Of a stretch of 64,000 bases of DNA, positions 34,964 through 43,603 are shown piece after piece. The DNA is from Cyanobium gracile PCC 6307 (lineage in GTDB: Bacteria > Cyanobacteriota > Cyanobacteriia > PCC-6307 > Cyanobiaceae). Within the stretch, counting starts at the first letter, position 1; the number at the start of each line of letters is the position of its first letter. The position numbers and the translations under genes are program-made. Where the stretch lies: the NCBI RefSeq assembly GCF_000316515.1, contig NC_019675.1:1947964-2011963 (forward strand). Reading direction: 5' to 3'. The notes under the pieces were generated by a model. The model was given only the letters and a program-made list of their open reading frames with translations, did no database searches and had not been told where the DNA came from.

Positions 34964-36022
34964 TCAGCACAGCAGCGGCGTCATCCCTCGTTCTCGCAGT
35001 GCGATGATGCGCATCTGTCCCTGGCACAGGGGGCAGAGCATAGGCGCTTTCTCGCGGGGAAGCTCTGGAATCGGCAATTCCACCCTGAGCAGCAATTGCA
35101 CCCCTTGGATCAGTCGTTTGGCATTGCCATGCAGCAGGCCGTAATCCCGTACACGCCGGAAGCGTCTCGGCAGGACATGCCGCAGCAGCAGCCACAGAAA
35201 CTCTCCGCCCGGTAGTGTGCGAACCTGGCGCGTTCCCTTGTTGTCCTGATAGCAGAAGCTGACTTTGCCCTCATGGTCGGCAATGATGTTCTTCTCCGGC
35301 AATACTCCACGGTAGAGGTAGCGCCCCAGATACACCAAGGCCTTTTCGCCCCTGCCCACCGATTTGCAGTTCACAATCCACTCTCTTGGCAGTGGAGTCT
35401 TGAGCCGCAAGCCCAGACGGCGCATCCCCTCGTACCATTTGGCGCGGAACACCCTCGCCAGGTTGCCGGCCGGGAACAGGTACCCTGCCACTTTGTCCCT
35501 CCACTGCCGTTTCTGCACGTTGATCGCACCTGCGGGCACAATCAGATGCACGTGGGGATGGTACTCAAGCCGCCGGTTGTGGGTGTGCAGAACGGCATGG
35601 GCGCCAATCTTCCCTCTCAGTTTCGGATCACGGCGGGCAAAGGAATCGATCGTTTCCCAGGCTGTTTTCAGCAGTAGATCATAGGCCAATCGTTGCTGCT
35701 GCCAGAAGATCTGCCTGAGTTCTGCAGGCACGGTGAAGGTGATCAGGAAGTACTCCACTGGCAGCAGCTTGGCCCGTTGTCGTTCGATCCACTGTTGACT
35801 TTCATGATGTTGGCAGTGTGGGCAACTGCGGTGTCCACAGGAATGGGGGATGCGGATGCTGTGCTCACAATCGGAGCATTGCAGCCGCATGACGTCACTG
35901 CCGCTCTGGCGGCAACGTCCCATCGCCTGCAGGGCCTGGCGGTGGCTTGGCAGCAGCTGATGGCCATGGCGGCGCTCCAGCTCACCCTGATAGCGCGCCA
36001 CCAGATGGGAGAGGAGAAGCAT
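34964..36022 (-). CDS. IS91-family (HUH rolling-circle) transposase
   Basis: The 352-aa product has an N-terminal zinc-binding region (LQCSDCEHSIRIPHSCGHRS then CPHCQHH) and a core with VLHTHNRRLEYHPHVHLIVP, which contains the HUH-type His motif. A later segment, KALVYLGRYLYRGVL, contains the conserved Tyr. A C-terminal PMLCPLCQGQMRI zinc knuckle follows. The start was placed at the ATG overlapping the recombinase stop. Confidence 0.92.
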   Translation of the reverse strand: MLLLSHLVARYQGELERRHGHQLLPSHRQALQAMGRCRQSGSDVMRLQCSDCEHSIRIPHSCGHRSCPHCQHHESQQWIERQRAKLLPVEYFLITFTVPAELRQIFWQQQRLAYDLLLKTAWETIDSFARRDPKLRGKIGAHAVLHTHNRRLEYHPHVHLIVPAGAINVQKRQWRDKVAGYLFPAGNLARVFRAKWYEGMRRLGLRLKTPLPREWIVNCKSVGRGEKALVYLGRYLYRGVLPEKNIIADHEGKVSFCYQDNKGTRQVRTLPGGEFLWLLLRHVLPRRFRRVRDYGLLHGNAKRLIQGVQLLLRVELPIPELPREKAPMLCPLCQGQMRIIALRERGMTPLLC

Positions 36023-36927
36023 CAGCCTTCCTCCCAACGAAGCTGGAAGCCGCTCAGCAGCGTCTCGATCCGATCGCTGGTGTGATCGCGCACCACATGG
36101 GTGATGTGGGCGTAACGCGCTGTGGTGTTGCTGTTGCTGTGGCCGAGCAACGATTGGATCAGGCGTAGATCCATCCCTTGCTCCAGCAGGTGGGTGGCAT
36201 AGGCATGGCGCAGGGAGTGCACTGTGAGCCGTTTCTCGATGCCACACTCCTTGCGGGCGGCCTTGAGCGCGGCCTGGACACCGCTGGCATCCATCGGTGC
36301 GCTCGCCATCCGGACGATGAACTGGCTTCCGGCCGGACTGGGGAAGAGCAGACGGGGGTGACGGTGGGTTGTCCAGAACCTGCGCAACGATTGGAGCGTG
36401 AGATCGGGGATGGGGACATAGCGATCCTTACCGCCTTTCGCATCGCGGAGGTGCACACGTCTTTGGCTGCCGTCAATGTCCGCCACCTCCAGTCCCAGGC
36501 CTTCACTGATTCGCAGACCCAGGCTGTAGACCGCCAGCAGGAAGATGCGATAACGCAACTTGCGTACCGTATTGATCAACGCATGCACTTCCTCTCGGGT
36601 GGGAATGTCCGGGAGAGTGCGTACACGGGGAGGGCGAATGATTTTGATCCACTCCATCTCGCGATCGAGCACATAGCGATGGAAGAACTGCAGGCTGCAG
36701 AGATCCACCTTGATTGTGCTCCATGAATACTGCTCCAGCAGAGCGGCAAAGTAGCTCTTTAACTCATCAGGGCTGAGATCATCGGGGCAACGACCAAAAT
36801 GGCCGGCGACTCGCCGCAATGTTCGGCTGTAGCTATCAATTGTTTTGTCGCGCAAGCCATGCAGCTGCATGGCTTGCAGATTGGCATCAAACAGGCGATC
36901 AAAACGCTCCTGTTCTGCAGTATTCAT
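36022..36927 (-). CDS. Tyrosine recombinase/integrase associated with the IS91-type transposase
   Basis: The 301-aa product has a SAM-like core-binding domain (about residues 15-95) and a catalytic domain with the first Arg in YSLGLRISEGLGLEV, the HxxR box in VHSLRHAYATHL, the later His in QSLLGHSNSNTTARY, and the nucleophile Tyr there. Such recombinases often precede IS91 transposases. The start at 36927 is preferred; an in-frame ATG at 36969 is possible. Confidence 0.9.
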   Translation of the reverse strand: MNTAEQERFDRLFDANLQAMQLHGLRDKTIDSYSRTLRRVAGHFGRCPDDLSPDELKSYFAALLEQYSWSTIKVDLCSLQFFHRYVLDREMEWIKIIRPPRVRTLPDIPTREEVHALINTVRKLRYRIFLLAVYSLGLRISEGLGLEVADIDGSQRRVHLRDAKGGKDRYVPIPDLTLQSLRRFWTTHRHPRLLFPSPAGSQFIVRMASAPMDASGVQAALKAARKECGIEKRLTVHSLRHAYATHLLEQGMDLRLIQSLLGHSNSNTTARYAHITHVVRDHTSDRIETLLSGFQLRWEEG

Positions 36928-36969
36928 CTCAGCAGCTTCCCAGCGGGAAGATGAAGGGGGAAAGCACAT

Positions 36970-37369
36970 CCGAGGACGTGCATCCCTCAGTGTCTTCCCG
37001 ACGGTCGCGCTCTCCTGTCGCTGCTCAAGACATGCTTGCAGTTCCGCGCCAGTGGCATGGCGCTAGAACCTTGGGCAGTCGGCTTGAAACTGAAGCAGTT
37101 CAGCTATGCTGTGGCTTGCAATCTGCCGCGTAGCGGCTTAGTTCAACTCTTTATTGGACGGTTCCGATAACCACCCGCATACCGAGGCAGCAGCGGCATA
37201 AGCACTCGCCCCAGTCCAGGGAATTCCGCCAAAACCCTCTCGGCACAACCGATTAAGCCATAGGCTCGGGCCCAAGCAAGCGATTTATACGGACCCGATA
37301 ACCAACTGTCCATTTCGCTACAAAAGCCCCTTCCCTGCCTTCTCCAATCCATCCCCCCAATCCCCCCCC
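36970..37369. other. Gene-free junction between the IS91-type unit and dcd
   Basis: About 400 bases include the hairpin GCCGC-GTA-GCGGC at 37125-37137, after which the sequence returns to the GC-rich style of the core genome. No gene is seen. This is the likely right boundary of the accessory region. Confidence 0.5.
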
Positions 37370-37963
37370 TCAAACCTTCGCCAGCGTCACCCGCTCGGGC
37401 TGATGCTGGTACTTGCCCTGGCGGTCGTTGTAGGTGGTGGCGCAGGGATCACCCTCAAAGAACAAGAGCTGGCAGATGCCTTCGCCGGCGTAGATGCGGC
37501 AGTCGGCGCCGGAGGAATTGCTGAACTCCAGGGTGAGGTGGCCCTCCCAGCCGGCTTCGGCGGGGGTGGTGTTGACGATGATGCCCAGCCGCGCGTAGGT
37601 GCTCTTGCCCAGGCAGATCACCGTGATGTTCGACGGCACCTTCATCTTCTCCAGCGCCACCCCCAGCCCGTAGGAATGGGCCGGCAGGATGAAGTACTCG
37701 CCGTCCTCGTCGCTGTGCATCGGCGCCGGCTCCAGGTTCGCCGGGTTGAACCGCTTCGGGTTCATCACCGTGCCCGGCACATGGCGGAAGATCAGGAACT
37801 CCTTCGGCGACAGCCGCAGGTCGTACCCGTAGGACGAGCACCCGAAGCTCAGCACCGGCCCGGTGCGGCCCTCCGGATCCAGGTGGCGCACCAGCGTCGG
37901 CTGGAACGGCTCCAGCATCCCGGCCGCGGCCTGTTCGTTGATCCAGTGGTCGTTCTTGAGCAT
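37370..37963 (-). CDS. dcd: dCTP deaminase
   Basis: The 197-aa product matches Dcd: LSFGCSSYGYDLRLSPKEF, FILPAHSYGLGVALE and ICLGKSTYARLGIIVNTTPA. The catalytic Glu lies in TPAEAGWEGHLTLEFSN, and the protein ends GKYQHQPERVTLAKV. It converts dCTP to dUTP, feeding dUMP to ThyX. A 4-nt gap separates it from the upstream CobO-like gene, so they are co-transcribed. Confidence 0.95.
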   Translation of the reverse strand: MLKNDHWINEQAAAGMLEPFQPTLVRHLDPEGRTGPVLSFGCSSYGYDLRLSPKEFLIFRHVPGTVMNPKRFNPANLEPAPMHSDEDGEYFILPAHSYGLGVALEKMKVPSNITVICLGKSTYARLGIIVNTTPAEAGWEGHLTLEFSNSSGADCRIYAGEGICQLLFFEGDPCATTYNDRQGKYQHQPERVTLAKV

Positions 37964-37967
37964 GGCG

Positions 37968-38573
37968 TCAGCCGCCGCGGCGCAACTGGGTGACCTGATC
38001 GGCCATCGCCATCAGGCTGGCCGGCATCGAGGGGCCCGTCAGGATGACATCCAGATGGGCCGGCCGCTGTTCCAGCGCCTCGATCACCGCCTCGGCGCTC
38101 AGATAGCCCAGGGCGATCGCCAGCCCCAGCTCATCGAGCACCAGCAGATCCAGATCCCCCTTGAGCAGCCGCTCGCGGCTCACCTCCCACACCTCGGCCA
38201 CCGCCTCGAGCGCCTCCTCGGCCGTGGCCCCCTCCTCCCCTTGGGACCCCGGCGGCCCATCGAGGCAGTGGGGCGTGCCCGGCCGCAGCCATTCCAGCCG
38301 GCCGCACAACGTCAGGCTGCCCGCCGGCCCCTGCTCCACGCCCCCCTTGAGGAACTGGCTCACCAGCACCCGGCTGCCCAGGCCGGCGCTGCGCAGAGCC
38401 TGGCTGAACACCGCCGCGAAGCTGCCCCGGAACGGCGCCGTGTGGATCTGCAGCAGCCCCTCCGGCTGACTCACCAGCCGCAACGGTGGCACCAGGGCCA
38501 GCGGCTCTGTGCGCGCCGGGGCCGCGGTGCGCCGGGGGTGGCCGGGGTCGATGAGGCTGGCGGTCATGGACAC
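37968..38573 (-). CDS. CobO/BtuR-like P-loop protein with degenerate Walker A
   Basis: The 201-aa product aligns by eye with cob(I)alamin adenosyltransferase CobO: SQALRSAGLGSRVLVSQFLKGG, LDLLVLDELGLAIALGYL (Walker B), and DVILTGPSMPASLMAMAD near the end. But where CobO has a GKGKTT P-loop it reads HTAPFRGSFAAVFS, lacking the Walker A lysine. It may have lost ATP-dependent adenosylation or bind nucleotide differently. It lies beside dcd as I remember for picocyanobacteria. It is divergent from rph. Confidence 0.7.
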   Translation of the reverse strand: MSMTASLIDPGHPRRTAAPARTEPLALVPPLRLVSQPEGLLQIHTAPFRGSFAAVFSQALRSAGLGSRVLVSQFLKGGVEQGPAGSLTLCGRLEWLRPGTPHCLDGPPGSQGEEGATAEEALEAVAEVWEVSRERLLKGDLDLLVLDELGLAIALGYLSAEAVIEALEQRPAHLDVILTGPSMPASLMAMADQVTQLRRGG

Positions 38574-38731
38574 CCCACGGAAGCGTTGGTGTGAAAGGTC
38601 CGGACGGATCGCCCCGGCCGCTCACCTCCCGAATGTAGCGGCCCTCGCCAGCCCGGCACACCATCGGTAGTGGCTGGGAACAGACGTACCACCGGCGCCG
38701 CCTACGCTGGCTCGGCTCCGCCGACGCCCCC

Positions 38732-39472
38732 GTGACCACTCCCCGCAACGACGGCCGCACAGCCGACGCCCTGCGCCCGGTGGCCGTCGAGTGGGACCCG
38801 ATGGGCTTCGCCCTCAGCTCAGTGCTCTTCGCCGCCGGCCGCACCCGCGTGCTCTGCAGCGTCTGCCTCGATCCCGAGGTGCCCCGCTGGCGCAAGGGCT
38901 CCGGCAGCGGCTGGCTCAGCGCCGAATACCGCCTGCTGCCGGCCTCCACCCCCAGCCGCCAGGGCCGCGAGCTGATGAAGCTCTCCGGCCGCACCCAGGA
39001 GATCCAGCGCCTCATCGGCCGCAGCCTGCGGGCCGCCCTCGATCTGGAGGCCCTCGGCGAGCGCACCCTCCTGGTCGACTGTGACGTGCTCCAGGCCGAC
39101 GCCGGCACCCGCACCGCCTCGATCACCGGCGCCTGGATCGCCCTGGCCGCCGCCCTGGAGCGCCTGCAGCAGCAGGGCGTGCTGGCCGCCTCGCCCCTGC
39201 GCCAGCAGGTGTCAGCCGTGTCCGTGGGCCTGGTGGACGGCCGGGCCCTGCTGGATCTGGACTACTCCGAGGATTCCCGCGCCGAGGTCGACCTCAACGT
39301 GGTGATGGACGAGCAGGGCCGGCTGCTGGAGATCCAGGGCACCGCCGAGGGCGCCCCCTTCCCCCGCTCCCGCCTCGACGCCCTGCTGGATCTGGCCGAA
39401 CCGGGGCTGCGTGCCCTGCAGGAGGCCCAGCGCCAGGCCCTGGCTGTGGCGCCAGGCACCATGACCGGCTAA
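38732..39472 (+). CDS. rph: Ribonuclease PH
   Basis: The 246-aa product is a phosphorolytic 3' exoribonuclease that trims tRNA ends. It shows [36 protein letters not shown] (phosphate-binding Arg), [19 protein letters not shown] and [20 protein letters not shown]. Length is typical. It starts with GTG. ntcA follows 67 nt downstream with its own promoter. Confidence 0.95.
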   Translation: MTTPRNDGRTADALRPVAVEWDPMGFALSSVLFAAGRTRVLCSVCLDPEVPRWRKGSGSGWLSAEYRLLPASTPSRQGRELMKLSGRTQEIQRLIGRSLRAALDLEALGERTLLVDCDVLQADAGTRTASITGAWIALAAALERLQQQGVLAASPLRQQVSAVSVGLVDGRALLDLDYSEDSRAEVDLNVVMDEQGRLLEIQGTAEGAPFPRSRLDALLDLAEPGLRALQEAQRQALAVAPGTMTG

Positions 39473-39475
39473 AGA

Positions 39476-39517
39476 GTGTCATTGGCTACATGGGTCGGCC
39501 AGACCGATCCATAAGTT
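39476..39517 (+). promoter_or_regulatory. NtcA-activated promoter of ntcA (box + -10)
   Basis: GTG-N8-TAC at 39476-39489 closely matches the NtcA box GTA-N8-TAC. Exactly 22 bases later comes TAAGTT (39512-39517), which fits the TAN3T -10 element. This spacing is the established layout of class II NtcA-activated promoters, so ntcA is probably autoregulated. The start of transcription would be near 39524, 16 bases before the ATG. Confidence 0.7.
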
Positions 39518-39539
39518 CATCACCATTCGCCACGCCTTG

Positions 39540-40280
39540 ATGGTCGGCGCTACGCGTGGCTTCAGCCGCTACCCCAGCAGTCCATCCAGCGGATCCCCCG
39601 GCTCCGTGACCCCCATGGGCGCCCCCGGCGCCACGGCCTCCACCCTGCTGGAGGTGATCCGCGGCCTGGCCGGCAGCAGCGTCGAGACCATCGAGCGCGG
39701 CAAGACGATCTTCTTCCCCGGCGATCCGGCCGAACGTGTCTACCTGCTGCGGCGCGGCGCCGTGCGTCTCTCGCGTGTCTACGAGTCGGGCGAGGAGATC
39801 ACCGTGGCCCTGCTGCGCGAGAACAGCCTCTTCGGGGTGCTCTCCCTGCTCACCGGCCAGCGCTCCGACCGCTTCTATCACGCCATCGCCTTCACCCGGG
39901 TCGAGATGGTCACGGCCCCGGCCACCTCGGTGCGCCGCGCCATCGAGCAGGACGCCAGTGTCGGCCTCCTCCTGCTCCAGGGCCTCTCCTCCCGCATCCT
40001 CCAGACCGAGACCATGATCGAGACCCTCACCCACCGGGACATGTCCTCCCGGCTGGTGAGCTTCCTGCTCGTGCTCTGCCGCGACTTCGGCGTCCCCGGC
40101 ACCGAGGGCATCACCATCGACCTGCGCCTCTCCCACCAGGCCATCGCCGAGGCGATCGGCTCCACCCGCGTCACCATCACCCGCCTGCTGGGCGACCTGC
40201 GCAACGACGGCCTGGTCCAGATCGACCGCAAGAAGATCACCGTCTTCGATCCCATCGCCCTGGCCAAGCGGTTCAGCTGA
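39540..40280 (+). CDS. ntcA: Global nitrogen regulator NtcA (CRP family)
   Basis: The 246-aa product has the cNMP-like sensor domain ([40 protein letters not shown]) that binds 2-oxoglutarate. A long dimer helix and the helix-turn-helix [20 protein letters not shown] follow. The N-terminal extension ([13 protein letters not shown]) relative to 222-aa NtcA of other cyanobacteria resembles marine Synechococcus forms. A Met at 39615 is an alternative start. It controls nitrogen assimilation genes such as amt1. Confidence 0.96.
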   Translation: MVGATRGFSRYPSSPSSGSPGSVTPMGAPGATASTLLEVIRGLAGSSVETIERGKTIFFPGDPAERVYLLRRGAVRLSRVYESGEEITVALLRENSLFGVLSLLTGQRSDRFYHAIAFTRVEMVTAPATSVRRAIEQDASVGLLLLQGLSSRILQTETMIETLTHRDMSSRLVSFLLVLCRDFGVPGTEGITIDLRLSHQAIAEAIGSTRVTITRLLGDLRNDGLVQIDRKKITVFDPIALAKRFS

Positions 40281-40355
40281 TCGGGCGGCCCCGACCGGGT
40301 GCCGTGAGGCCACCGGCAGGGATACTTGGTGCATCGCGGAACCGGGGCTCGGAAG

Positions 40356-41609
40356 GTGTCGGGTTGGCTGCTGATCCTCGCGCTCCTGGTGCTCGGCGGA
40401 GTGCTTTCCACCCTGGGCGACCGGCTCGGCAGCCGGGTGGGCAAGGCGCGCCTCAGCCTGTTCAACCTGCGGCCCCGCAAGACCGCCGTGGTGATCACGG
40501 TGCTCACCGGCAGCCTGATCAGTGCCGTGTCGCTGGGGCTGATGCTGCTGGTGAGCGAGCGCCTGCGGGTGGGGCTGTTCCAACTCGACCAGATCCAGGA
40601 CCGCCTGCGGGACAGCCGCGCCGCCCTGAAGCGCAATGAAGGGGAGCTGACCCGCACCCGGGGCGAACTGGAGCGCAGCCGCCTCGATCTGATCACCGCC
40701 GAACGCCGCCGTGACCAGGCCCTGGCCAGCCAGCGCCGCGCCCGCGTCCAGCTGCTGGCCGCCGAGCGCCGCGTCGACACCCTGCGCCGCGAGCTGCAGC
40801 CCCTGCAGGCGGAGCGCGCCCGGCTGGAGGCCGAGCGGGCCCGTCTCAGCCGGGAGGTGCAGGGCCGGGACGCGGAGATCCGCCGCACCGAGGCCGAACT
40901 GGCCAATGTGCGCCGTCGCATCGCCGCCGGCGAGAAGGAACTCAAGGACCTGGAGACCAACGTCATCGCCCTGCGCCGCGGCGATGTGGTGATCGCCAGC
41001 GGCCAGCCCCTGGCCACCGCCAAGGTGCAGCTGCAGCGCCCCGACCAGGCCCGCCAGGTGATCGATGCCCTGCTGCAGGAGGCCAACCGGGCCGCCTTCC
41101 AGCAGCTGCTGCCCGGCCAGCCCCCCAACCGCCAGATCCTGCTGGTGCCCCGCAGCGACATCGTCCGGCTGGAATCCCTGCTCGCCACCCCCGGCGTCTG
41201 GGTGGTCAGCATCCGCTCGGCCGCCAACGTGCTGCGGGGCGAGGCCCAGGTGCTGGCCTTCCCCGACCTGCGCCCCAACCGCCAGGTGGTGGAGCAGGGG
41301 GAAGTCCTCTCCCGCACCGCCCTCGAACCCGACGTGCGCGAGATCGACGCCGTCCGCAGCCGCCTCAACCTGCTGCTGGCCGCCGCCTTCGCCAAGGCCC
41401 AGCGGCAGGGCACCCTGGTCAACGGCCTCCAGTTCGATGCCGCCGGCTTCAACGCCCTGGCCAGGGAACTCAGCGAGCGCCCCGCCGGCGTGACCGCCAA
41501 CCTCGAGGCGGTGGCCCTCCAGAACGCCGACACCCCCGACCCGATCAGCGTGGAGCTGCGCTGGCCCCGCAAGGACGGAGCCGGCGCCACCCGGCCGGGG
41601 CGGCCATGA
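40356..41609 (+). CDS. DUF3084 protein with coiled coil
   Basis: The product (417 aa from the GTG at 40356) begins with a membrane helix (SGWLLILALLVLGG), then LSLFNLRPRKTAVVITVLTG with a second helix. A long Arg/Glu/Leu-rich coiled coil (about residues 75-205) and a C-terminal domain (LLVPRSDIVRLESLL) follow. It is a cyanobacterial family of unknown function next to ntcA. GTG/TTG codons upstream (40326, 40329) are alternatives. Confidence 0.85.
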   Translation: MSGWLLILALLVLGGVLSTLGDRLGSRVGKARLSLFNLRPRKTAVVITVLTGSLISAVSLGLMLLVSERLRVGLFQLDQIQDRLRDSRAALKRNEGELTRTRGELERSRLDLITAERRRDQALASQRRARVQLLAAERRVDTLRRELQPLQAERARLEAERARLSREVQGRDAEIRRTEAELANVRRRIAAGEKELKDLETNVIALRRGDVVIASGQPLATAKVQLQRPDQARQVIDALLQEANRAAFQQLLPGQPPNRQILLVPRSDIVRLESLLATPGVWVVSIRSAANVLRGEAQVLAFPDLRPNRQVVEQGEVLSRTALEPDVREIDAVRSRLNLLLAAAFAKAQRQGTLVNGLQFDAAGFNALARELSERPAGVTANLEAVALQNADTPDPISVELRWPRKDGAGATRPGRP

Positions 41610-42037
41610 CGGCGGCGGCCCCCGGCCCCCTGGCTGGGCTCGATCCGGGCCGCAGCAAGTGTGGCCTGGTGCTCACCGACCCCAGCCGCCAGGAAATCCG
41701 CGAGGCCCTGGTGCTGCCCCCCCAGGCGGCCTGGGAGCGGCTGGAGCAGTGGCACCGCCAGCAGGCCCTCTCTGCCGTGGTGATCGGCGACGGCACCGGC
41801 AGCGGCCCCTGGCGGCGGCGCCTGGAGCCCCTGCTGGCGGTGGAGCTGGTGGATGAGCGCGGCACCACCCTGGCGGCCCGGCGCCGTTATTGGGAGCTGT
41901 TCCCCGCCCGCGGCTGGCGGCGGCTCCTGCCCCTGGGCCTGCGCCAGCCCCCCCGCGACTACGACGACGTGGTGGCCCAGCTGCTGCTGGAGCGTCGGCT
42001 GCGGCGGGAGCTGATCAGAACGACGCCCGCACCGTGA
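41606..42037 (+). CDS. YqgF/RuvX-like RNase H-fold protein
   Basis: The 143-aa product starts with LAGLDPGRSKCGLVLTD, the first-strand Asp of YqgF resolvase-like proteins. It has AVVIGDGTGSGPW and VDERGTTLAARRRYW, and closes with DYDDVVAQLLLERRL carrying the last acidic residues. It overlaps the DUF3084 gene by 4 nt and the convergent DUF3146 gene by 23 nt. Its role may be nuclease-like; it is distinct from canonical RuvX. Confidence 0.75.
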   Translation: MTAAAPGPLAGLDPGRSKCGLVLTDPSRQEIREALVLPPQAAWERLEQWHRQQALSAVVIGDGTGSGPWRRRLEPLLAVELVDERGTTLAARRRYWELFPARGWRRLLPLGLRQPPRDYDDVVAQLLLERRLRRELIRTTPAP

Positions 42038-42272
42038 ACACGTAGTCGCCGCCCGGTTCGAGCTGGTAATCGGCCTTGAGCAGGAAGCGCAGCAGGGCGT
42101 CCTGGATCAGGGCCCGCCCCAGGGACGGCTCCACCTGCAGCTCGCCCCGATCAAAGGCCCAGCGGAAGCGCCACTGGAAGCCGCCCGCGCTGATCTCCCC
42201 CTCCAGCAGGCAGGGGCTGAAGCTCTGGCGCAGCACCCGCAGCTGGGCGGTGGTGGCGGGAAGGCGGCTCAC
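42015..42272 (-). CDS. DUF3146 family protein
   Basis: The 85-aa product has the family pattern LEGEISAGGFQWRFRWAF, then VEPSLGRALIQDALLRFL and a final YQLEPGGDYVFTVRASF. It is a small soluble cyanobacterial protein of unknown role, 18 nt downstream of pth on the same strand. Confidence 0.82.
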   Translation of the reverse strand: MSRLPATTAQLRVLRQSFSPCLLEGEISAGGFQWRFRWAFDRGELQVEPSLGRALIQDALLRFLLKADYQLEPGGDYVFTVRASF

Positions 42273-42290
42273 GGGATGCTGTCGATGCTC

Positions 42291-42899
42291 TCAGGATGGC
42301 GGCGGATCGGCACGAAAACTGTTCAAACGGTTGGCGGCCTTCTCCAGCCCCACGCGCCGGATCAGATCGATGCCCGCCTCCACCTCCTCCAGCACCGTCT
42401 CCAGCACCGGCCGGTCGGCAGCGGAGAACTTGCCGAGCACATGCGACACCGTGCGGGCCCGGCGCTCCTCGGGCGTCTCGCCGGGGGCGCCGATGCCGAT
42501 CCGCAGCCGCGCAAAGGACTCGCTGCCCAGGTGGGCGATCGTGCTGCGCAGGCCGTTGTGCCCCCCGGCGCCGCCCGCGGCCCGCACCCGCAGGCGCCCC
42601 AGGGGCAGGTCCATGTCATCCACCAGCACCAGCATCTGGGCGGGCTCGAGCCGGAACCAGTCGAGGGCGGCGCGGATCGAGCGGCCGCTGTCGTTCATGA
42701 AGGTCTGGGGCATCAGCAGCCGCAGCCGCCTGTCCCCCTGGCCGGTCTCGGCCAGCAAGCCGTGCAGACGGGCCTGGCTGCGGAAACTGGCGCCACCGGC
42801 GCGGGCCAGCCGCTCCAGCACCATGAAACCGACGTTGTGGCGGGTGTCGGCGTAGCGGGGGCCGGGATTGCCCAGGCCCACCAGCAGTTGAAGATCCAA
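42291..42899 (-). CDS. pth: Peptidyl-tRNA hydrolase
   Basis: The 202-aa product has VGLGNPGPRYADTRHNVGF with the catalytic His, LLMPQTFMNDSGRSI with the conserved Asn, and VLVDDMDLPLGRLRVR with the catalytic Asp. It recycles peptidyl-tRNA dropped from ribosomes. It follows tatA by 13 nt on the same strand. Confidence 0.95.
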   Translation of the reverse strand: MDLQLLVGLGNPGPRYADTRHNVGFMVLERLARAGGASFRSQARLHGLLAETGQGDRRLRLLMPQTFMNDSGRSIRAALDWFRLEPAQMLVLVDDMDLPLGRLRVRAAGGAGGHNGLRSTIAHLGSESFARLRIGIGAPGETPEERRARTVSHVLGKFSAADRPVLETVLEEVEAGIDLIRRVGLEKAANRLNSFRADPPPS

Positions 42900-42912
42900 C
42901 GGAAGGCGACCC

Positions 42913-43248
42913 TCAGCTGGCGGGGCCGGTGGAGGGTGCGGCGCCCTCTTCCACAGCCGCCGGCGGCGTTGCCGGTTCAGCGACGACAGGCGTCACGCCG
43001 GCAGGAGCTTCAGCGGCCGGCGTGATGGCGGCGGGGGGGCCGGAGATGTCGATCGGCTGCTGAGTCGGCTGCTCAGTGCCCACGGCCGTGCGGAACTCCT
43101 TCTCGAATTCCTGCGAGGCCGACTGGAAGCCGCGCAGGGTGCGCCCCAGGGTTTTACCGAGCTCGGGGAGCCGCTTGGGTCCGAAGACCAGCAGCCCGAT
43201 GGCGGCAATCACCGCCATCTCAGGCAGACCGATGCCGAAGATGTTCAT
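42913..43248 (-). CDS. tatA: Twin-arginine translocase subunit TatA
   Basis: The 111-aa product starts MNIFGIGLPEMAVIAAIGLL with one membrane helix, followed by the hallmark FGPKRLPELGKTLGRTLRGF amphipathic helix. A long Pro/Ala/Thr-rich tail follows. It forms the protein-conducting component of the Tat pathway in plasma or thylakoid membranes. It lies 19 nt downstream of psbH. Confidence 0.93.
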   Translation of the reverse strand: MNIFGIGLPEMAVIAAIGLLVFGPKRLPELGKTLGRTLRGFQSASQEFEKEFRTAVGTEQPTQQPIDISGPPAAITPAAEAPAGVTPVVAEPATPPAAVEEGAAPSTGPAS

Positions 43249-43267
43249 GGACAGGGGGCGAGAGGAA

Positions 43268-43468
43268 TCAGCCGACGCCGTTCCAGTTGACGTTGATGCC
43301 CTCGAGCAGCAGGGACTTGTTGTACAGCTGCAGGATCACCAGCAGGAACACCAGGAAGAGCAGCATGAACACGCCCATCACAGGGGTGGTACCCCAGCCG
43401 GGCACCACCTTTCCGTACTCGGAATTCAGGGGGCGCAGCAGGTTTCCCAGACGGGTGCGTTGGGCCAT
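43268..43468 (-). CDS. psbH: Photosystem II protein PsbH
   Basis: The 66-aa product has [20 protein letters not shown], then a membrane helix ([20 protein letters not shown]) and the lumenal [11 protein letters not shown] end. This is the typical PsbH of the PSII core, involved in QA-QB electron transfer and assembly. It is divergent from psbN, the standard arrangement. Confidence 0.97.
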   Translation of the reverse strand: MAQRTRLGNLLRPLNSEYGKVVPGWGTTPVMGVFMLLFLVFLLVILQLYNKSLLLEGINVNWNGVG

Positions 43469-43603
43469 GGCAGCTCGGACCTCTCGGGCACGGAATCGCG
43501 GTGCTTACTGTAAGGGTCTTGCCGGCCGCACCGAGTTGGGCTGTCGAGAGTTGTGACGGAAGCCCCCCAGCCCCGCGACCCCTCCCCCGCCTGAGAGCCC
43601 TCC

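Larger units (their letters stand above)
34880..36950 (-). mobile_element. IS91-type mobile unit (tyrosine recombinase + Y-transposase), boundaries approximate
   Basis: A tyrosine recombinase gene and an IS91-family rolling-circle transposase gene overlap as TGATG and form one unit. Hairpins lie outside both ends (34880-34905, and 36936-36950 with arms CTTCCC/GGGAAG; a further GCCGC-GTA-GCGGC hairpin at 37125-37137 is followed by GTTC at 37141). IS91 elements have no terminal inverted repeats or target duplication, so the ends given are minimal estimates. Confidence 0.65.
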
